From Schaalia odontolytica (GTDB lineage: Bacteria; Actinomycetota; Actinomycetes; Actinomycetales; Actinomycetaceae): 64,000 nucleotides of DNA. The notes beneath the pieces were generated by a model. The model was not told the DNA's origin. It ran no database searches and was given only the letters and a program-made list of their open reading frames with translations. The position numbers and the translations under genes are program-made. Positions 41,086 through 50,814 of the stretch are shown here, piece after piece. The stretch is taken from positions 147,089 to 211,088 of the forward strand of contig NZ_PKKM01000004.1 of NCBI RefSeq assembly GCF_002847525.1. The letters run 5' to 3'. The stretch's first letter is position 1. Every line of letters starts with the position of its first letter.

Positions 41086-42768
41086 TCAGAGCAGATCCAG
41101 CATGGCCGGAGCCACCAGCTTCAGGACGTTCTCACGGCCTTCCTTCGCATTGGGGGCATCCACTGCGAAGGCGGCCATCTGCTGGCAGGTCGCCAGGTCG
41201 TGCATGCGCAGGGCGGCGCGCACGGCGTTGACCTTCGACGGAGCCATCGACAGGGAGGCGACACCCAGGCCAGTGAGGACCAGGGCCAGCAGCGGATCGC
41301 CGCCGGCCTCGCCACACACGCCGATCGGCTTGCCCGTCGCGCGACCGCCGTTGCAGGCGTGGCGGATCATCTCGAGGACCGCGGGCTGCCACGGATCCAG
41401 GAGAGACGCCAGGTTGCCGTCCAGGCGGTCGGCAGCCATCGTGTACTGCGTCAGGTCGTTCGTGCCGATGGAGGCGAAGTCCACGATCGACAGGAGCTGC
41501 TCGGCGCGCAGGGCGGCCGCGGGCACCTCGATCATGATGCCGACCTTGGGCAGGCCGTAGCCGCGCGCCTTGTCGGCGAACCACTGAGCTTCGGAAGCCG
41601 TGGACACCATGGGGGCCATGACCCACAGCTCCGCGCCCGTCGCCTTGTGGGCAGCGGCCAGAGCCTGCAGCTGCGTGTCGATGAGGTCCTCTCGCACCTG
41701 GCACAGGCGCAGGCCGCGCACGCCCAGGGCGGGGTTTTCCTCGGTACCCAGATCCGCGAAGCTCAGCGGTTTGTCGGCGCCCGCATCGAGGGTACGCACG
41801 ACGACGCGACGGTCACCGAAGGCCTGCAGGACCTTCGTGTAGGTGTCGGTCTGCTCCTCCAGCGTCGGGGCCTCCGAACGTTCCAGGAACAGGAACTCCG
41901 TGCGGAACAGGCCCGAGCCCTCGAGGTCGAACTTCGAGGCCTTCATAGCGTCGTCAACCGTGCCGATGTTGGCCAGAAGCTTGACGGGGTAGCCGTCGTA
42001 GGTCGCGCCCTTGCCGGTCGAGCCTGCCAGGGCGAGCGCGCGGCGACGCGAGCGTTCCTTGAGCAGGTCCACCTCCTTATCGGTGGGGGCGACGATGACC
42101 TCGCCGACGCCACCGTCGAGGGCCAGCATCGTGCCTTCCTCGACAGCCATAATGCCCTCGGCCTTGACGATCGCCGGGATGCCCAGCTGGGCGGCCAGGA
42201 TCGCCGTGTGCGAGGTAGGGCCTCCGACCTCCGTGATGATGCCGAGGACGGTCTCCGGGTTCAGGGTCGCGGTCTCAGCGGGTGCCAGGTCGCGCGCCAC
42301 GAGGACGACGGGGCCGTCGAACGCCGGCACGCCGGGTTCGGGCAGGCCACGCAGCTCGCAGATCGCGCGGTCGCGCACGTCGTACAGGTCGGTCGCACGC
42401 TCGGCCATGTAGCCACCCAGGCTGCGCAGCATCTGCGCGTAGTCCTCGACGGCGTCATGGACGGCCTGGGTGACACCGAGGCCCTTCTTCAGCTTCTTGT
42501 CAACGGCCTTGGCCAGGCCACGGTCGCCCGCAAGCTGGGCGGTGGCCTTGAGGATCGCCTTCGTCTCCTCCGGCGCGTTCGCAGCGCGGTCGCTCAGACG
42601 AGCGGAAACGGCTGCGAGCGCCTCGCGGACACGCGCGCCGTCAGCAGCAGCGTCGACGCTGCCAGGCTCCGTCGTGTCGACGCCGGGGGCGGGCTGGACG
42701 ATCGCGGCGGGAGCTGCAGCGGTACCGGCGGAGACGCCGATGCCGTGCAGGACGTCGTGCGTCGCCAT
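41086..42768 (-). CDS. ptsI: PTS enzyme I (phosphoenolpyruvate-protein phosphotransferase)
   Basis: 560 residues transferring phosphate from PEP to HPr. The swivelling domain carries GGPTSHTAILAAQLGIPAIV with the active His. The PEP-binding barrel shows LFRTEFLFLERSEAPTLEEQ, GIMIEVPAA and GVCGEAGGDP (catalytic Cys). Length is normal. The ATG at 42768 has AGGAG seven bases upstream. It is 4 bp downstream of ptsH: a ptsHI operon. Confidence 0.96.
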   Translation of the reverse strand: MATHDVLHGIGVSAGTAAAPAAIVQPAPGVDTTEPGSVDAAADGARVREALAAVSARLSDRAANAPEETKAILKATAQLAGDRGLAKAVDKKLKKGLGVTQAVHDAVEDYAQMLRSLGGYMAERATDLYDVRDRAICELRGLPEPGVPAFDGPVVLVARDLAPAETATLNPETVLGIITEVGGPTSHTAILAAQLGIPAIVKAEGIMAVEEGTMLALDGGVGEVIVAPTDKEVDLLKERSRRRALALAGSTGKGATYDGYPVKLLANIGTVDDAMKASKFDLEGSGLFRTEFLFLERSEAPTLEEQTDTYTKVLQAFGDRRVVVRTLDAGADKPLSFADLGTEENPALGVRGLRLCQVREDLIDTQLQALAAAHKATGAELWVMAPMVSTASEAQWFADKARGYGLPKVGIMIEVPAAALRAEQLLSIVDFASIGTNDLTQYTMAADRLDGNLASLLDPWQPAVLEMIRHACNGGRATGKPIGVCGEAGGDPLLALVLTGLGVASLSMAPSKVNAVRAALRMHDLATCQQMAAFAVDAPNAKEGRENVLKLVAPAMLDLL

Positions 42769-42772
42769 CAGC

Positions 42773-43039
42773 TCACTCCTGGTCGAGGTCGCGCGAGAGC
42801 AGCTCGACGAGCGAGTCGAGCACCGCGCCCGCGGAATCATCCTCGGTGGACAGGGTGACGACGTCGCCGTGCTTGGCGCCCAGGGTCATGATTTCGAGGA
42901 GCGACGCGGCGTCGGCCTCCTCGCCATCGAAAGCGATGGTGACCTCGACGCCGGAGTCATCAACGGCCTCGGCGAGGACGGAAGCGGGACGTGCGTGGAG
43001 GCCAACGGAGGAACCAATTGCAACGGTGCGGGAAATCAT
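42773..43039 (-). CDS. ptsH: PTS phosphocarrier protein HPr
   Basis: 88 residues; the active His is in GSSVGLHARPASVLAEAV, and the later SLLEIMTLGAKHGDVVTL has Ser at the usual regulatory position. It passes phosphate from enzyme I to the sugar permeases such as the sucrose EIIBCA nearby. The ATG at 43039 follows GAAAGGAAC. It heads ptsHI and is divergent from the LacI gene. Confidence 0.96.
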   Translation of the reverse strand: MISRTVAIGSSVGLHARPASVLAEAVDDSGVEVTIAFDGEEADAASLLEIMTLGAKHGDVVTLSTEDDSAGAVLDSLVELLSRDLDQE

Positions 43040-43101
43040 GGTCGTTCCTTTCAAATGCGGGTATGTCCATCGTGAGACACAGGTGCCCGTACGGCCCATG
43101 G

Positions 43102-43134
43102 TATCGGGCTGAGATACCCACGCAAAACCCGATA
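43102..43134. promoter_or_regulatory. Inverted repeat between ptsH and the LacI gene
   Basis: TATCGGG (43102-43108) and CCCGATA (43128-43134) are separated by 19 bp in the 285-bp divergent region. TACACT at about 43284 may be the -10 of the LacI gene. The binding protein is unknown. Confidence 0.4.
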
Positions 43135-43324
43135 TCACGGACAGTGACATGGGATACATCACCCTCATAAATGCCGAAAAACCATGCAACGACAGACTTC
43201 TCTCACAACTGAGACGACGCCGCTACGCAACACTCAGCCCCGGCCTCGCCGACGCGACGCGAGACTCCCCTCCACCTCACCAACTACACTAGAGAAGTAC
43301 CGAGGGAAGGAAAGGAGAGCACGC

Positions 43325-44350
43325 ATGAGTTCACGCGAACCCACGCTGGCCGATGTCGCCGAGCTGGCCGGAGTGAGCCTGACGACCGTGTCGCGCGTGC
43401 TCAACAACCGCGGATACCTCTCGGAGAAGACGAAGAAGAATGTCGCCGACGCGATCGAGACGCTCGGCTACCGCCCGAACTCGTTGGCTCGTGCCCTGCA
43501 TGGCAAGCGCACGCATACGGTCGGCCTCATCGTTCCCGCCGTGTCCCTGCCCTTCTTCGGCGAGCTGGCCGTCGAGGTCGAGAATGCCCTCGCCGACGCC
43601 GGATACCGCATCCTTATCTGTAATTCCATGGGCCGGGCGGACCGCGAGCGCGAGTACCTCTCGCTCCTCGTGGGAAACCGCGTGGACGGCATCATTTCGG
43701 GCGCCCACAACGAGGGTCTGGGTGAGTACGACACGATCCGTATGCCCCTGGTGACGATCGACCGCGAGCTGAGCCCATCCATCCCAAACGTGCGCTGCGC
43801 GAATGAGGAGGCGGGTGCCATGGCGACACGCGCACTTATCGAGGGCGGGTGCCGCCATCCCCTTCTGCTTACCTCCCGTTCGGGCCCGCGCAATCTACGC
43901 GAGGCCGGTTACCGTGCCGAGGTCGAGCGCGCGGGGCTAACGCCACGCGTGGTCACCGTGCCCTTCGATACGCCGACGCCCCAGCGTTTCGCGATGGTGC
44001 GCGACGCCCTGGACGAGGCCCGCGCCGCCGCCCCCGTCGACGGGGTTTTCGCGACCGACGACCTGGCGGCCGCCGAGGTCCTCGAGTGGGCGCGCACGCG
44101 CAACCTGTCGGTCCCCACTGACCTGTCCATCATCGGTTTTGATGGCACGGAGACGATGCGCCGCGCCCTCCCCCACTTGGCGACGATCCGCCAGCCCATC
44201 GAGGAGATCGCCCGGGCTGCGGTGTCGATTCTCCTCGATCAGATCGAGGGCAAGGCACCGCGTTCTTCATCCGACGAGGCCTGGGCTCCCCATGCTCAGA
44301 CGGTCGAGTTCTCGGGCACGCTGATTCCGGGGCGTTCGATCAGCGCCTGA
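43325..44350 (+). CDS. LacI-family transcriptional regulator (probable sugar/PTS regulator)
   Basis: 341 residues. The helix-turn-helix is PTLADVAELAGVSLTTVSRV followed by LNNRG and the hinge YRPNSLARAL. The periplasmic-binding-protein-like core (VGLIVPAVSLPFFGELAVEV, IIGFDGTETMRRALPHLATI) senses a sugar. Flanked by ptsHI and a sucrose-type permease/hydrolase, it may repress these. The ATG at 43325 has AAAGGAG seven bases upstream. Confidence 0.9.
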   Translation: MSSREPTLADVAELAGVSLTTVSRVLNNRGYLSEKTKKNVADAIETLGYRPNSLARALHGKRTHTVGLIVPAVSLPFFGELAVEVENALADAGYRILICNSMGRADREREYLSLLVGNRVDGIISGAHNEGLGEYDTIRMPLVTIDRELSPSIPNVRCANEEAGAMATRALIEGGCRHPLLLTSRSGPRNLREAGYRAEVERAGLTPRVVTVPFDTPTPQRFAMVRDALDEARAAAPVDGVFATDDLAAAEVLEWARTRNLSVPTDLSIIGFDGTETMRRALPHLATIRQPIEEIARAAVSILLDQIEGKAPRSSSDEAWAPHAQTVEFSGTLIPGRSISA

Positions 44351-44410
44351 GCACGTCACGCGCCCCGAGGCTGTCACCATTTACCGCTGCCCCGGGTTGT
44401 TTTCTTAACC

Positions 44411-44579
44411 ACGGATACGCACGCGGATAGGTTATCCGCATATGGATAGGTTAATAAGCTATCCGCATCGTCATAACCTATCCGCGTGCGCAGAACTATC
44501 CGCATGTTCGCCCTTATCTGAGAGCAGGTCACCCGTCTGCATATTTGGCACTGTTGTGCGAGCACATCACCTATCCACG
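44411..44579. promoter_or_regulatory. Cluster of TATCC(G/A)C motifs resembling DnaA boxes
   Basis: About eight copies of a TATCC motif, most of the form (C/T)TATCCGC, on both strands: near 44413, 44424, 44432, 44444, 44459, 44478, 44496 and 44571. Two form a perfect palindrome GCGGATA-GGT-TATCCGC (44423-44439). An 18-bp perfect inverted repeat spans 44418-44435 and 44473-44490. It lies in a 653-bp non-coding region between the LacI gene and scrA. They could be DnaA-like boxes (TTATCCACA) or a regulator array. Confidence 0.5.
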
Positions 44580-44691
44580 AGCACGCGTCATCAAACACAT
44601 CCCATCGGCGCACACGTTAACCCGCTGAAGGGCCCAGGTGCCGGCACCTCGTCAGGCTCCTCCCGTCATCGCCGTCGGCAGCCTCCCCTAC

Positions 44692-44802
44692 ATTTCGCAT
44701 GCAATTCCTCGGCGTCACATTCCACGTCGCCGCAAAAACCGCGAAATACCAACACCCTCGATTCAGATCCTGAAATACCCACACGTGAATTGCATGCGAA
44801 AT
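44692..44802. repeat. Palindromic-ended dispersed element, copy 3 of 3
   Basis: 111 bp between perfect 16-bp inverted repeats (44692-44707, 44787-44802; ATTTCGCATGCAATTC). It shares AACCGC, the 44-bp spacing to GAATTGC and the inner stem TTCAG-ATC-CTGAA with the other copies. It lies between convergent lacI-type and scrA genes. Confidence 0.85.
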
Positions 44803-44934
44803 TGGGCGTTCACCATCGACATGCCTCGCGGCAGCCACAGACTGTGCGGTCGACACCAGCAGCGCGAGAACGCGAACTCCCCGCGACGAGTGCCGCCACA
44901 ACGAAACGCCCATCCGAAGCCACCGGAACGACAG

Positions 44935-44977
44935 ACGGGTGGGAGGCACCAGCGCACTGCTAGTGCCTCCCACCCGT
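44935..44977. terminator. scrA terminator
   Basis: ACGGGTGGGAGGCAC pairs perfectly with GTGCCTCCCACCCGT over a 13-base loop, 26 bp after the scrA stop. Confidence 0.8.
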
Positions 44978-45003
44978 TATGTCAGGAGTGACTCCCGGAA
45001 GGC

Positions 45004-47040
45004 TCAGGCTTCCTTGGGGGCCACGTCGAGCAGCGCGTCGCCGCGCTGGATCTCGCCGCTGGCGACCGGGGTCACCACGCCGAACTTCTTCTTGTTCGTC
45101 ACGACGACGGGGGTAATCGTCTCGTAACCAGCCTCGCGGATCACATCGAGGTCGACCTCGGCGAGGACGTCGCCGCGGCGCACGACGTCGCCCTTGGCGA
45201 CGCGGGGCGTGAAGCCCTTGCCGTCCAGCTTGACGGTGTCCATGCCGACGTGGATGAGGACCTGGACGCCGGAGGCGGACTTGAGGCCGTAGGCGTGACC
45301 GGTCGGGAAGGCGACGGTCACGGTGCCATCGAAGGGCGCGACGACGAGGCCGTCGGCGGGCTCGATGCCGATGCCGGGGCCGAGCATGCCCTTGGCGAAG
45401 GACTCGTCCTTGACCTGCTCGAGCGGAACCACGGTGCCCGCGAGAGGCGAGGCAACAGAGAGGTCAGCCAGCGCCTCGTCGCTGAAGGACGGGGCCGGGG
45501 CGGCAGCCGGGGCAGCGGCAGGAGCAGCCACGGGCGCGGCAGCAGGGGTCGCCACGGCGGCGGCCACGGGAGCGGCAGCCTTGGCGGCGGGCGCACGGCC
45601 CTCCATGTCAGCCTTGCCGCGCGTCATGGCGTAGGCGAAGGTGAAGCCGAAGGAGAGGACGAAGACGAGGACCTCGAGGGCCAGGTAGGCGGGGATCGAC
45701 TTGGGGATGATCGACACGAAGCCGACAAAGCCGGCGGCGCCGAGGGCCTGACCGCGCACGTTCAGCAGGGCGACGCCCGCGGAGCCGATGGCGGACGCGA
45801 CCATGGCGCAGTAGAAGGGCCAGCGCAGGCGCAGGTTGACGCCGAAGATGGCGGGCTCGGTGATTCCGAAGACTGCGGAGACACCACCGGCACCGGCCAG
45901 ACCCTTGAGCTTGGCGTCGCGAGTCTTGAAGAAGACGGCCAGGGCAGCCGCGCCCTGCGCGACGTTCGCCATGGAGGCAATCGGGAAGATGAAGTCGCCG
46001 ACGCCACCGTTGGAAGGCAGCAGCGGGATTTCAATGGCGGGGAAGGACTGGTGCAGACCGGTGACGACGATGGCACTGTAGAAGAAACCGAAGATGAGTC
46101 CACCGAAGACACCGAGAGTCGTGTACGCCCAGTTGATGCCGTAGGTCAGGTAGTTGGAGAGCTCACGGGTCACGGGGCCGACGATGACGAAGGCCAGGAA
46201 GCCGGTGACCAGCAGGGTGATGAGCGGGGTGAGCAGGAAGTCCGCAGTGCCCTTAAGGACCTTGTGCAGGCTCTTCTCGATGAGGCACATGATCCAGGTG
46301 ACGACCAGGGTGGGGATGACCATCGCCTGGTAGCCGACCTTGGTGACTTCGAGGCCAAAGAGGTTCCACACGGAAGACTGGTCCGTGTAAGCCCAGAACT
46401 TGGCGGCGGCCGCCGCGTCTGTCATGGAGTAGGCAGACAGCAGCGACGGGGATACCATCGCTGCGCCCATCGCGGCGCCCAGATAGGTGTTACCGCCAAA
46501 GCGCTTCGCAGCGGAGAATCCAACGAGGACGGGCAGGAACGCGAAGGCAGCGGAGGAGACGAGGTTAATGAGCGCGTCGTAGTCGGTCATCGCCGGGTAC
46601 ATCTCGATGACGGACTTCTCACCGAAGAGACCCTGGGCCGTCAGGACCGAGTGGAGGGCCATGAGAAGACCACCGGCGATCAGGGCCGGGAGGACCGGGA
46701 CGAAGATGTCCGCAATCATCTTCACGAAGCGGGAGAAGATGTTGCCGCCAGCCTCGGCTTCTTCCTTGGCCTCGTCCTTGGAGACCTCACGTACGCCGTG
46801 GTTTGCGACCATCTTGGCGTAGACCTGGTCAACATCGCCGGGACCGACGATGATCTGGAACATGCCGCCGGCGGCGAATGTGCCCTTCAGATCTTCGTTG
46901 TCATCGAGGGCCTGCTGGTTGATCTTGGATTCGTCCGCGATCACCAGGCGGAGACGGGTTGCGCAGTGTGCTGCTGCGCTGATGTTGGATGCGCCGCCGA
47001 CTGCTTCGACGACCTCTCCTGCCACCTTGGCGTGATCCAT
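45004..47040 (-). CDS. scrA: PTS sucrose-type permease EIIBCA
   Basis: 678 residues with three domains. EIIB (about 1-85) has the phospho-Cys in AAAHCATRLRLVI. EIIC (about 100-480) has about ten membrane spans and GITEPAIFGVNLRLRWPFYC. EIIA (about 525-678) has LIHVGMDTVKLDGKGF with the active His. A long Ala/Pro linker joins C and A. Sucrose is inferred from the GH32 gene upstream; trehalose or another glucoside is the alternative. The start is taken at 47040 (MDHAKVAGEV); ATG 47052 directly follows GAAAGGA and is possible. Confidence 0.9.
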   Translation of the reverse strand: MDHAKVAGEVVEAVGGASNISAAAHCATRLRLVIADESKINQQALDDNEDLKGTFAAGGMFQIIVGPGDVDQVYAKMVANHGVREVSKDEAKEEAEAGGNIFSRFVKMIADIFVPVLPALIAGGLLMALHSVLTAQGLFGEKSVIEMYPAMTDYDALINLVSSAAFAFLPVLVGFSAAKRFGGNTYLGAAMGAAMVSPSLLSAYSMTDAAAAAKFWAYTDQSSVWNLFGLEVTKVGYQAMVIPTLVVTWIMCLIEKSLHKVLKGTADFLLTPLITLLVTGFLAFVIVGPVTRELSNYLTYGINWAYTTLGVFGGLIFGFFYSAIVVTGLHQSFPAIEIPLLPSNGGVGDFIFPIASMANVAQGAAALAVFFKTRDAKLKGLAGAGGVSAVFGITEPAIFGVNLRLRWPFYCAMVASAIGSAGVALLNVRGQALGAAGFVGFVSIIPKSIPAYLALEVLVFVLSFGFTFAYAMTRGKADMEGRAPAAKAAAPVAAAVATPAAAPVAAPAAAPAAAPAPSFSDEALADLSVASPLAGTVVPLEQVKDESFAKGMLGPGIGIEPADGLVVAPFDGTVTVAFPTGHAYGLKSASGVQVLIHVGMDTVKLDGKGFTPRVAKGDVVRRGDVLAEVDLDVIREAGYETITPVVVTNKKKFGVVTPVASGEIQRGDALLDVAPKEA

Positions 47041-47110
47041 TGCCGACCACATTCCTTTCTCAAAACCCCACGCGCAACGCCATTGTTACGCCGCGCTGGG
47101 CGGTGTGTAG

Positions 47111-47120
47111 CAATCGATTG
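47111..47120. promoter_or_regulatory. LacI-type operator candidate upstream of scrA
   Basis: CAATCGATTG, a perfect palindrome with the AATCGATT core typical of LacI-family sites, 71 bp before the scrA start. The nearby LacI protein (43325) is the natural candidate. Confidence 0.55.
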
Positions 47121-47203
47121 ACATACTACGGGCGAAGGAGCCACGAACGCAAGGCGCGAGGTACATCGTCTCAGGTCAGATCATGAGAGACCGCCCACAT
47201 ACG

Positions 47204-47240
47204 ACGAGGCCGTGGCCACTGTGAGCAGCCACGACCTCGT
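47204..47240 (-). terminator. scrB terminator
   Basis: ACGAGGCCGTGGC pairs with GCCACGACCTCGT (12 of 13) over an 11-base loop, 12 bp past the scrB stop. Confidence 0.7.
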
Positions 47241-47251
47241 CCGTCAGTCGC

Positions 47252-48718
47252 TCAGTCGGCGCGCGCGGCGCTCACGTTCGTCACAGAAGCGGTGCCCTCG
47301 AGCGTCACTCCGGCCCCCTCGCCGTTCAGGAAGCTGCGGGTCGTGAAGACGCGCGATCCGTCGCCCAGGTAGATCTCGGTGATCGATCGGTCGTGGAGAA
47401 TCTCGACGCGGCCGGCCTCCCCCGGCTCCAGGGTGACGACGCGGCGGCCACCGTGGGGGTAGCGCGTGCCCGTCAGGTCGACGGTCAGACGCCCCTCGTC
47501 AAGGGTGATCGACAGGCCGGACTCCTCACCGATGCACACGGACAGCGCACCCTCGTAGGAGGCATCGAAGGCAAGCCTCCACGAGCGCGAGCCAGCGAGC
47601 TCCACAATGCGCGCCCCGACCTCGTCCCCGGGGGTTCCCTCGAGCGTCGCAGGCGCCAGGGGCAGGCCCGGCAGGAACGGGCGAGCGATCACGCGGCCGC
47701 CGCGCAGGGTGAGGGCGCGCGGCGCGGTGAAACAGTGCACCCAGCCACCGGTCTCGATCGAGGGCTGGTCGTCCTCGCCCGCGTTGCCCGCCCACCCGAA
47801 GAGGAGGGGTGGCGCCCCCGGGGCCGAGGACGCGGAGCGCGCCATGATCTGGGGAGCGTAGAACTCGGTGCCACGGTCGAGCTCCTCGAAGGAGCCGTCG
47901 GCGCCCCGGAACTCGGTACCCACGAGCTCGCCGACGATGGCGACACACGGGAAGACATTCTCGAATCCCTCGCGCTCGGGCGAAATTCCCTGCGGGCAGA
48001 AGATGAGCACGTCGTGGGCCTCACCCGAATCCTCGTCGACGAGACGCACCAGGTTGGGGCACTCCCACATGTAGCCGAACGCCTCGAAGGCTCCACCGGC
48101 ATCTGGGAAGGTCATCTCACCCTCGCACTCCCACGCGCGCAGGTCCGCGGAGCGGTAGAGGAGGGCCGCACCCGTGAGGTTCTCGCGTTGCACGCCGAGC
48201 AGCATCCGGTAGGAGCCGTCCGCGTCGCGCCAGACCTGCGGGTCGCGGAAGTGAGCGGTGTACCCCTCGGGCTGGCGGCCGATGATCGGGGGCACCTGCT
48301 TATCGAAGTGGACCATGTCGGTCGTGGTGACGACGCACTGGGTGGCCTCGCGCTCCCCCGTCTCGGGGTCCTTGTAGTTGCCGGTGTACCACAGCTCGAC
48401 GTGGTCACCGACCTCGATCGCCGTGCCCGAGTAGGCGCCGTTCGCGTCCTGGTGGGTGTCGGGCAGGATCGCGGGGGCGTGGTAGTCCCAGCGGGTCAGG
48501 TCCGAGGAGGTGGCGTGGCCCCAGTAGACGAGGCGGCGCGGATGCTCGGGCGTGTACTGGAAGAAAGCGTGGTAGGTCCCATCGATCTCAATGAGGCCGT
48601 TCGGGTCGTTCAGTCGGCCCACCGGGGGTGCGACGTGAAAGAGGGGGTAGTCGGGATCTTGCGGGGCGCGCGACGAGGCCTCGGCAGCGAGGGCGGACGC
48701 GAGAAAATCTTCGGCCAT
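47252..48718 (-). CDS. scrB: Sucrose-6-phosphate hydrolase (GH32)
   Basis: A 488-residue beta-fructosidase. GRLNDPNGLIEIDGTYHAFF contains the nucleophile Asp (NDPNG), HFRDPQVW the RDP motif, and WECPNLVRL the acid/base Glu. The C-terminal beta-sandwich is complete. It cleaves sucrose-6-phosphate delivered by the adjacent EIIBCA; there is no signal peptide, so it is cytoplasmic. The ATG at 48718 has GTGAGG upstream. It is separated from scrA by a terminator and the AATCGATT site. Confidence 0.9.
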   Translation of the reverse strand: MAEDFLASALAAEASSRAPQDPDYPLFHVAPPVGRLNDPNGLIEIDGTYHAFFQYTPEHPRRLVYWGHATSSDLTRWDYHAPAILPDTHQDANGAYSGTAIEVGDHVELWYTGNYKDPETGEREATQCVVTTTDMVHFDKQVPPIIGRQPEGYTAHFRDPQVWRDADGSYRMLLGVQRENLTGAALLYRSADLRAWECEGEMTFPDAGGAFEAFGYMWECPNLVRLVDEDSGEAHDVLIFCPQGISPEREGFENVFPCVAIVGELVGTEFRGADGSFEELDRGTEFYAPQIMARSASSAPGAPPLLFGWAGNAGEDDQPSIETGGWVHCFTAPRALTLRGGRVIARPFLPGLPLAPATLEGTPGDEVGARIVELAGSRSWRLAFDASYEGALSVCIGEESGLSITLDEGRLTVDLTGTRYPHGGRRVVTLEPGEAGRVEILHDRSITEIYLGDGSRVFTTRSFLNGEGAGVTLEGTASVTNVSAARAD

Positions 48719-48747
48719 GACCTCACGGTAACACCCCGAGATAGACG

Positions 48748-48785
48748 AGCGCGCGGGCGGGACACATCCGTCCCGCCCGCGCGCT
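48748..48785 (-). terminator. metG terminator
   Basis: A perfect 15-bp stem starting AGCGCGCGGGCGGGA with an 8-base loop, 55 bp after the metG stop and 29 bp before scrB. Confidence 0.75.
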
Positions 48786-48840
48786 GTCAAACGTACGTCA
48801 CACCTGTCGCAAAACGCGACAGATCAACGAAAAACCCAGA

Positions 48841-50682
48841 TCAGGCGCCCGTCACATCATCGGGGTGAGCGTCCGCGTAGCGGGCAAGCTCCTCCTCGAC
48901 AATGGACTCATCCAGCTTCACGAACACCGGCGTGGGCTTGGCGATCGGGGTGCCAGGCGTGATCGGGTGACGCTCCCAGGTCGGCACGTTCGTGTAGTCG
49001 CCCGTGATGATCGGGTAGCCGTCACGGCCCTCGAAGTCGGCGGGCAGGACCTGCGGGTCGAGCTCGGCGACCTCCTCGATGTAGGGCATCGGCGCGATCT
49101 CGCCGGTGCCGCCCATGACACGGTCGATGTCGTTGGCCGCGTGGGGCAGGAACGGGGAGAGCATGAGGTTGAGGTCCGTGACCGCCTGGGCCAGGGTCCA
49201 CAGGACCGTCGCAAGGCGCTCCTGCTGCTCCGGGGCCTTCAGCTTGAAGGGCTCGGTGTCGGTCACGTACTTGTTGGCCTCGCCGACCAGACGCATAGCC
49301 TCGGACAGCGCCGCCTTCTGGCGGTGGTGACGGATCAGGTTGCCGACGGTGGCAAAACCGGCCTCGACGGCATCCAGGAGGGCGCGGTCGATGTCCTCGA
49401 GCTCACCGGGGGTGGGGATCTCGCCGAACTTCTTGGCGATCATGGAGGCGGTGCGGTTGACCAGGTTGCCCCAGCCGGCGACGAGCTCGCCGTTGGTGCG
49501 GCGCACGAACTCGGCCCACGTGAAGTCGGAGTCCGAGGTCTCGGGGCCGGCGGCGCTGATGAAGTAGCGCAGGGCGTCGGCCTGGTAACGCGAGAGGAAG
49601 TCGCGCACGTAGATGACGATGCCGTGCGAGGAGGAGAACTTCTTGCCCTCCATCGTGAGGAACTCGGAGGACACGACCTCGGTGGGCAGGTTGAGGACGC
49701 CCAGGTCACCGGGGGCACCGCCCTTCGCGCCCTGGCCGTTGTAGCCGAGCAACTCGGCGGGCCAGATCTGGGAGTGGAAGACGATGTTGTCCTTGCCCAT
49801 GAAGTAGTAGGACAGGGCCTCGGGGTCGTTCCACCACCTGCGCCACGCCTCGGGATCGCCGGTGCGGCGTGCCCACTCGATGGAGGCGCTCAGGTAGCCG
49901 ATGACGGCGTCGAACCACACGTACAGGCGCTTGGTGGGCTGGTCCTCCCAGCCGGGGACCGGGATACCCCAGTCGATGTCGCGCGTCATGGCGCGGGGAC
50001 GGATGTCCTCGAGGAAGTTCTGGGAGAACTTGATGACGTTGGGTCGCCAGGTGCCGGACTTCTCGCGCTCGTCGAGCCAGGCGGACAGGGCATCAGCCAG
50101 GGCGGGCAGGTCGAGGAAGTAGTGGGTGGACTCCACGAAGTTGGGGGTTTCGCCGTTGATGCGCGAGTGCGGGTTGATGAGCTCGGTCGGGTCCATCTGG
50201 TTGCCGCAGTTGTCACACTGGTCGCCGCGCGCTCCTTCGGCGCCACAGATCGGGCAGGTGCCCTCGATGTAGCGGTCGGGCAGGGTGCGGCCGGTGGACG
50301 GGGAGATGGCGGCGCGCGTGACCTGCTCGATCATGTAGCCGTTGTCGCGCACGGTGGCGAACATATCCTGGACGACGCGGTAGTGGTTGCCGGCGGTCGT
50401 GCGGGTGAAAAGGTCGTAGGACAGGCCCAGGGCCACGAGGTCCTCGACGATGAGGCGGTTGTTCTGGTCTGCGAGTTCGCGGGCGCTCACGCCGGCGCCG
50501 TCGGCGGCCACCAGGATGGGGGTTCCGTGTTCATCGGTTCCGGACACCATGAGGACGTCGTGGCCGGCCATTCGCATGTACCGGGAGAAAACGTCGGAGG
50601 GGACACCGAATCCCGCAACGTGGCCAATATGACGGGGGCCGTTGGCGTAGGGCCATGCGACGGCGGACAGAATACGACTCAT
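48841..50682 (-). CDS. metG: Methionyl-tRNA synthetase
   Basis: 613 residues. The HIGH-like motif is [13 protein letters not shown], the zinc knuckle [18 protein letters not shown] (about 148-165), and the KMSKS loop is [10 protein letters not shown]. It has the anticodon-binding domain but no C-terminal tRNA-binding (EMAP) domain. It charges tRNA-Met. The ATG at 50682 follows AGGGGCT. It is divergent from the nicotinamidase. Confidence 0.96.
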   Translation of the reverse strand: MSRILSAVAWPYANGPRHIGHVAGFGVPSDVFSRYMRMAGHDVLMVSGTDEHGTPILVAADGAGVSARELADQNNRLIVEDLVALGLSYDLFTRTTAGNHYRVVQDMFATVRDNGYMIEQVTRAAISPSTGRTLPDRYIEGTCPICGAEGARGDQCDNCGNQMDPTELINPHSRINGETPNFVESTHYFLDLPALADALSAWLDEREKSGTWRPNVIKFSQNFLEDIRPRAMTRDIDWGIPVPGWEDQPTKRLYVWFDAVIGYLSASIEWARRTGDPEAWRRWWNDPEALSYYFMGKDNIVFHSQIWPAELLGYNGQGAKGGAPGDLGVLNLPTEVVSSEFLTMEGKKFSSSHGIVIYVRDFLSRYQADALRYFISAAGPETSDSDFTWAEFVRRTNGELVAGWGNLVNRTASMIAKKFGEIPTPGELEDIDRALLDAVEAGFATVGNLIRHHRQKAALSEAMRLVGEANKYVTDTEPFKLKAPEQQERLATVLWTLAQAVTDLNLMLSPFLPHAANDIDRVMGGTGEIAPMPYIEEVAELDPQVLPADFEGRDGYPIITGDYTNVPTWERHPITPGTPIAKPTPVFVKLDESIVEEELARYADAHPDDVTGA

Positions 50683-50741
50683 AGCCCCTAACAATACTGC
50701 GTCGGTGTCATAAACGGGCAACCGGCCGCATATCGAGGATA

Positions 50742-50758
50742 TTGAAACAGTCTTTCAA
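50742..50758. promoter_or_regulatory. Palindrome in the metG/nicotinamidase divergent promoter
   Basis: TTGAAA-CAGTC-TTTCAA, perfect 6-5-6 symmetry, 57-73 bp upstream of the nicotinamidase ATG. It may serve as a repressor site or contribute a -35 hexamer. Confidence 0.4.
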
Positions 50759-50814
50759 CCGATGTGACCCGGGTGATACGCTTGGGGAAATTACTGATTT
50801 ATCAGGGAGGTTTC

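Noticed and set aside
43142..43160. CRP-like site GTGAC...ATCAC near ptsH
   Set aside because: Half-sites are 11 bp apart instead of the 6 bp needed for TGTGA-N6-TCACA.
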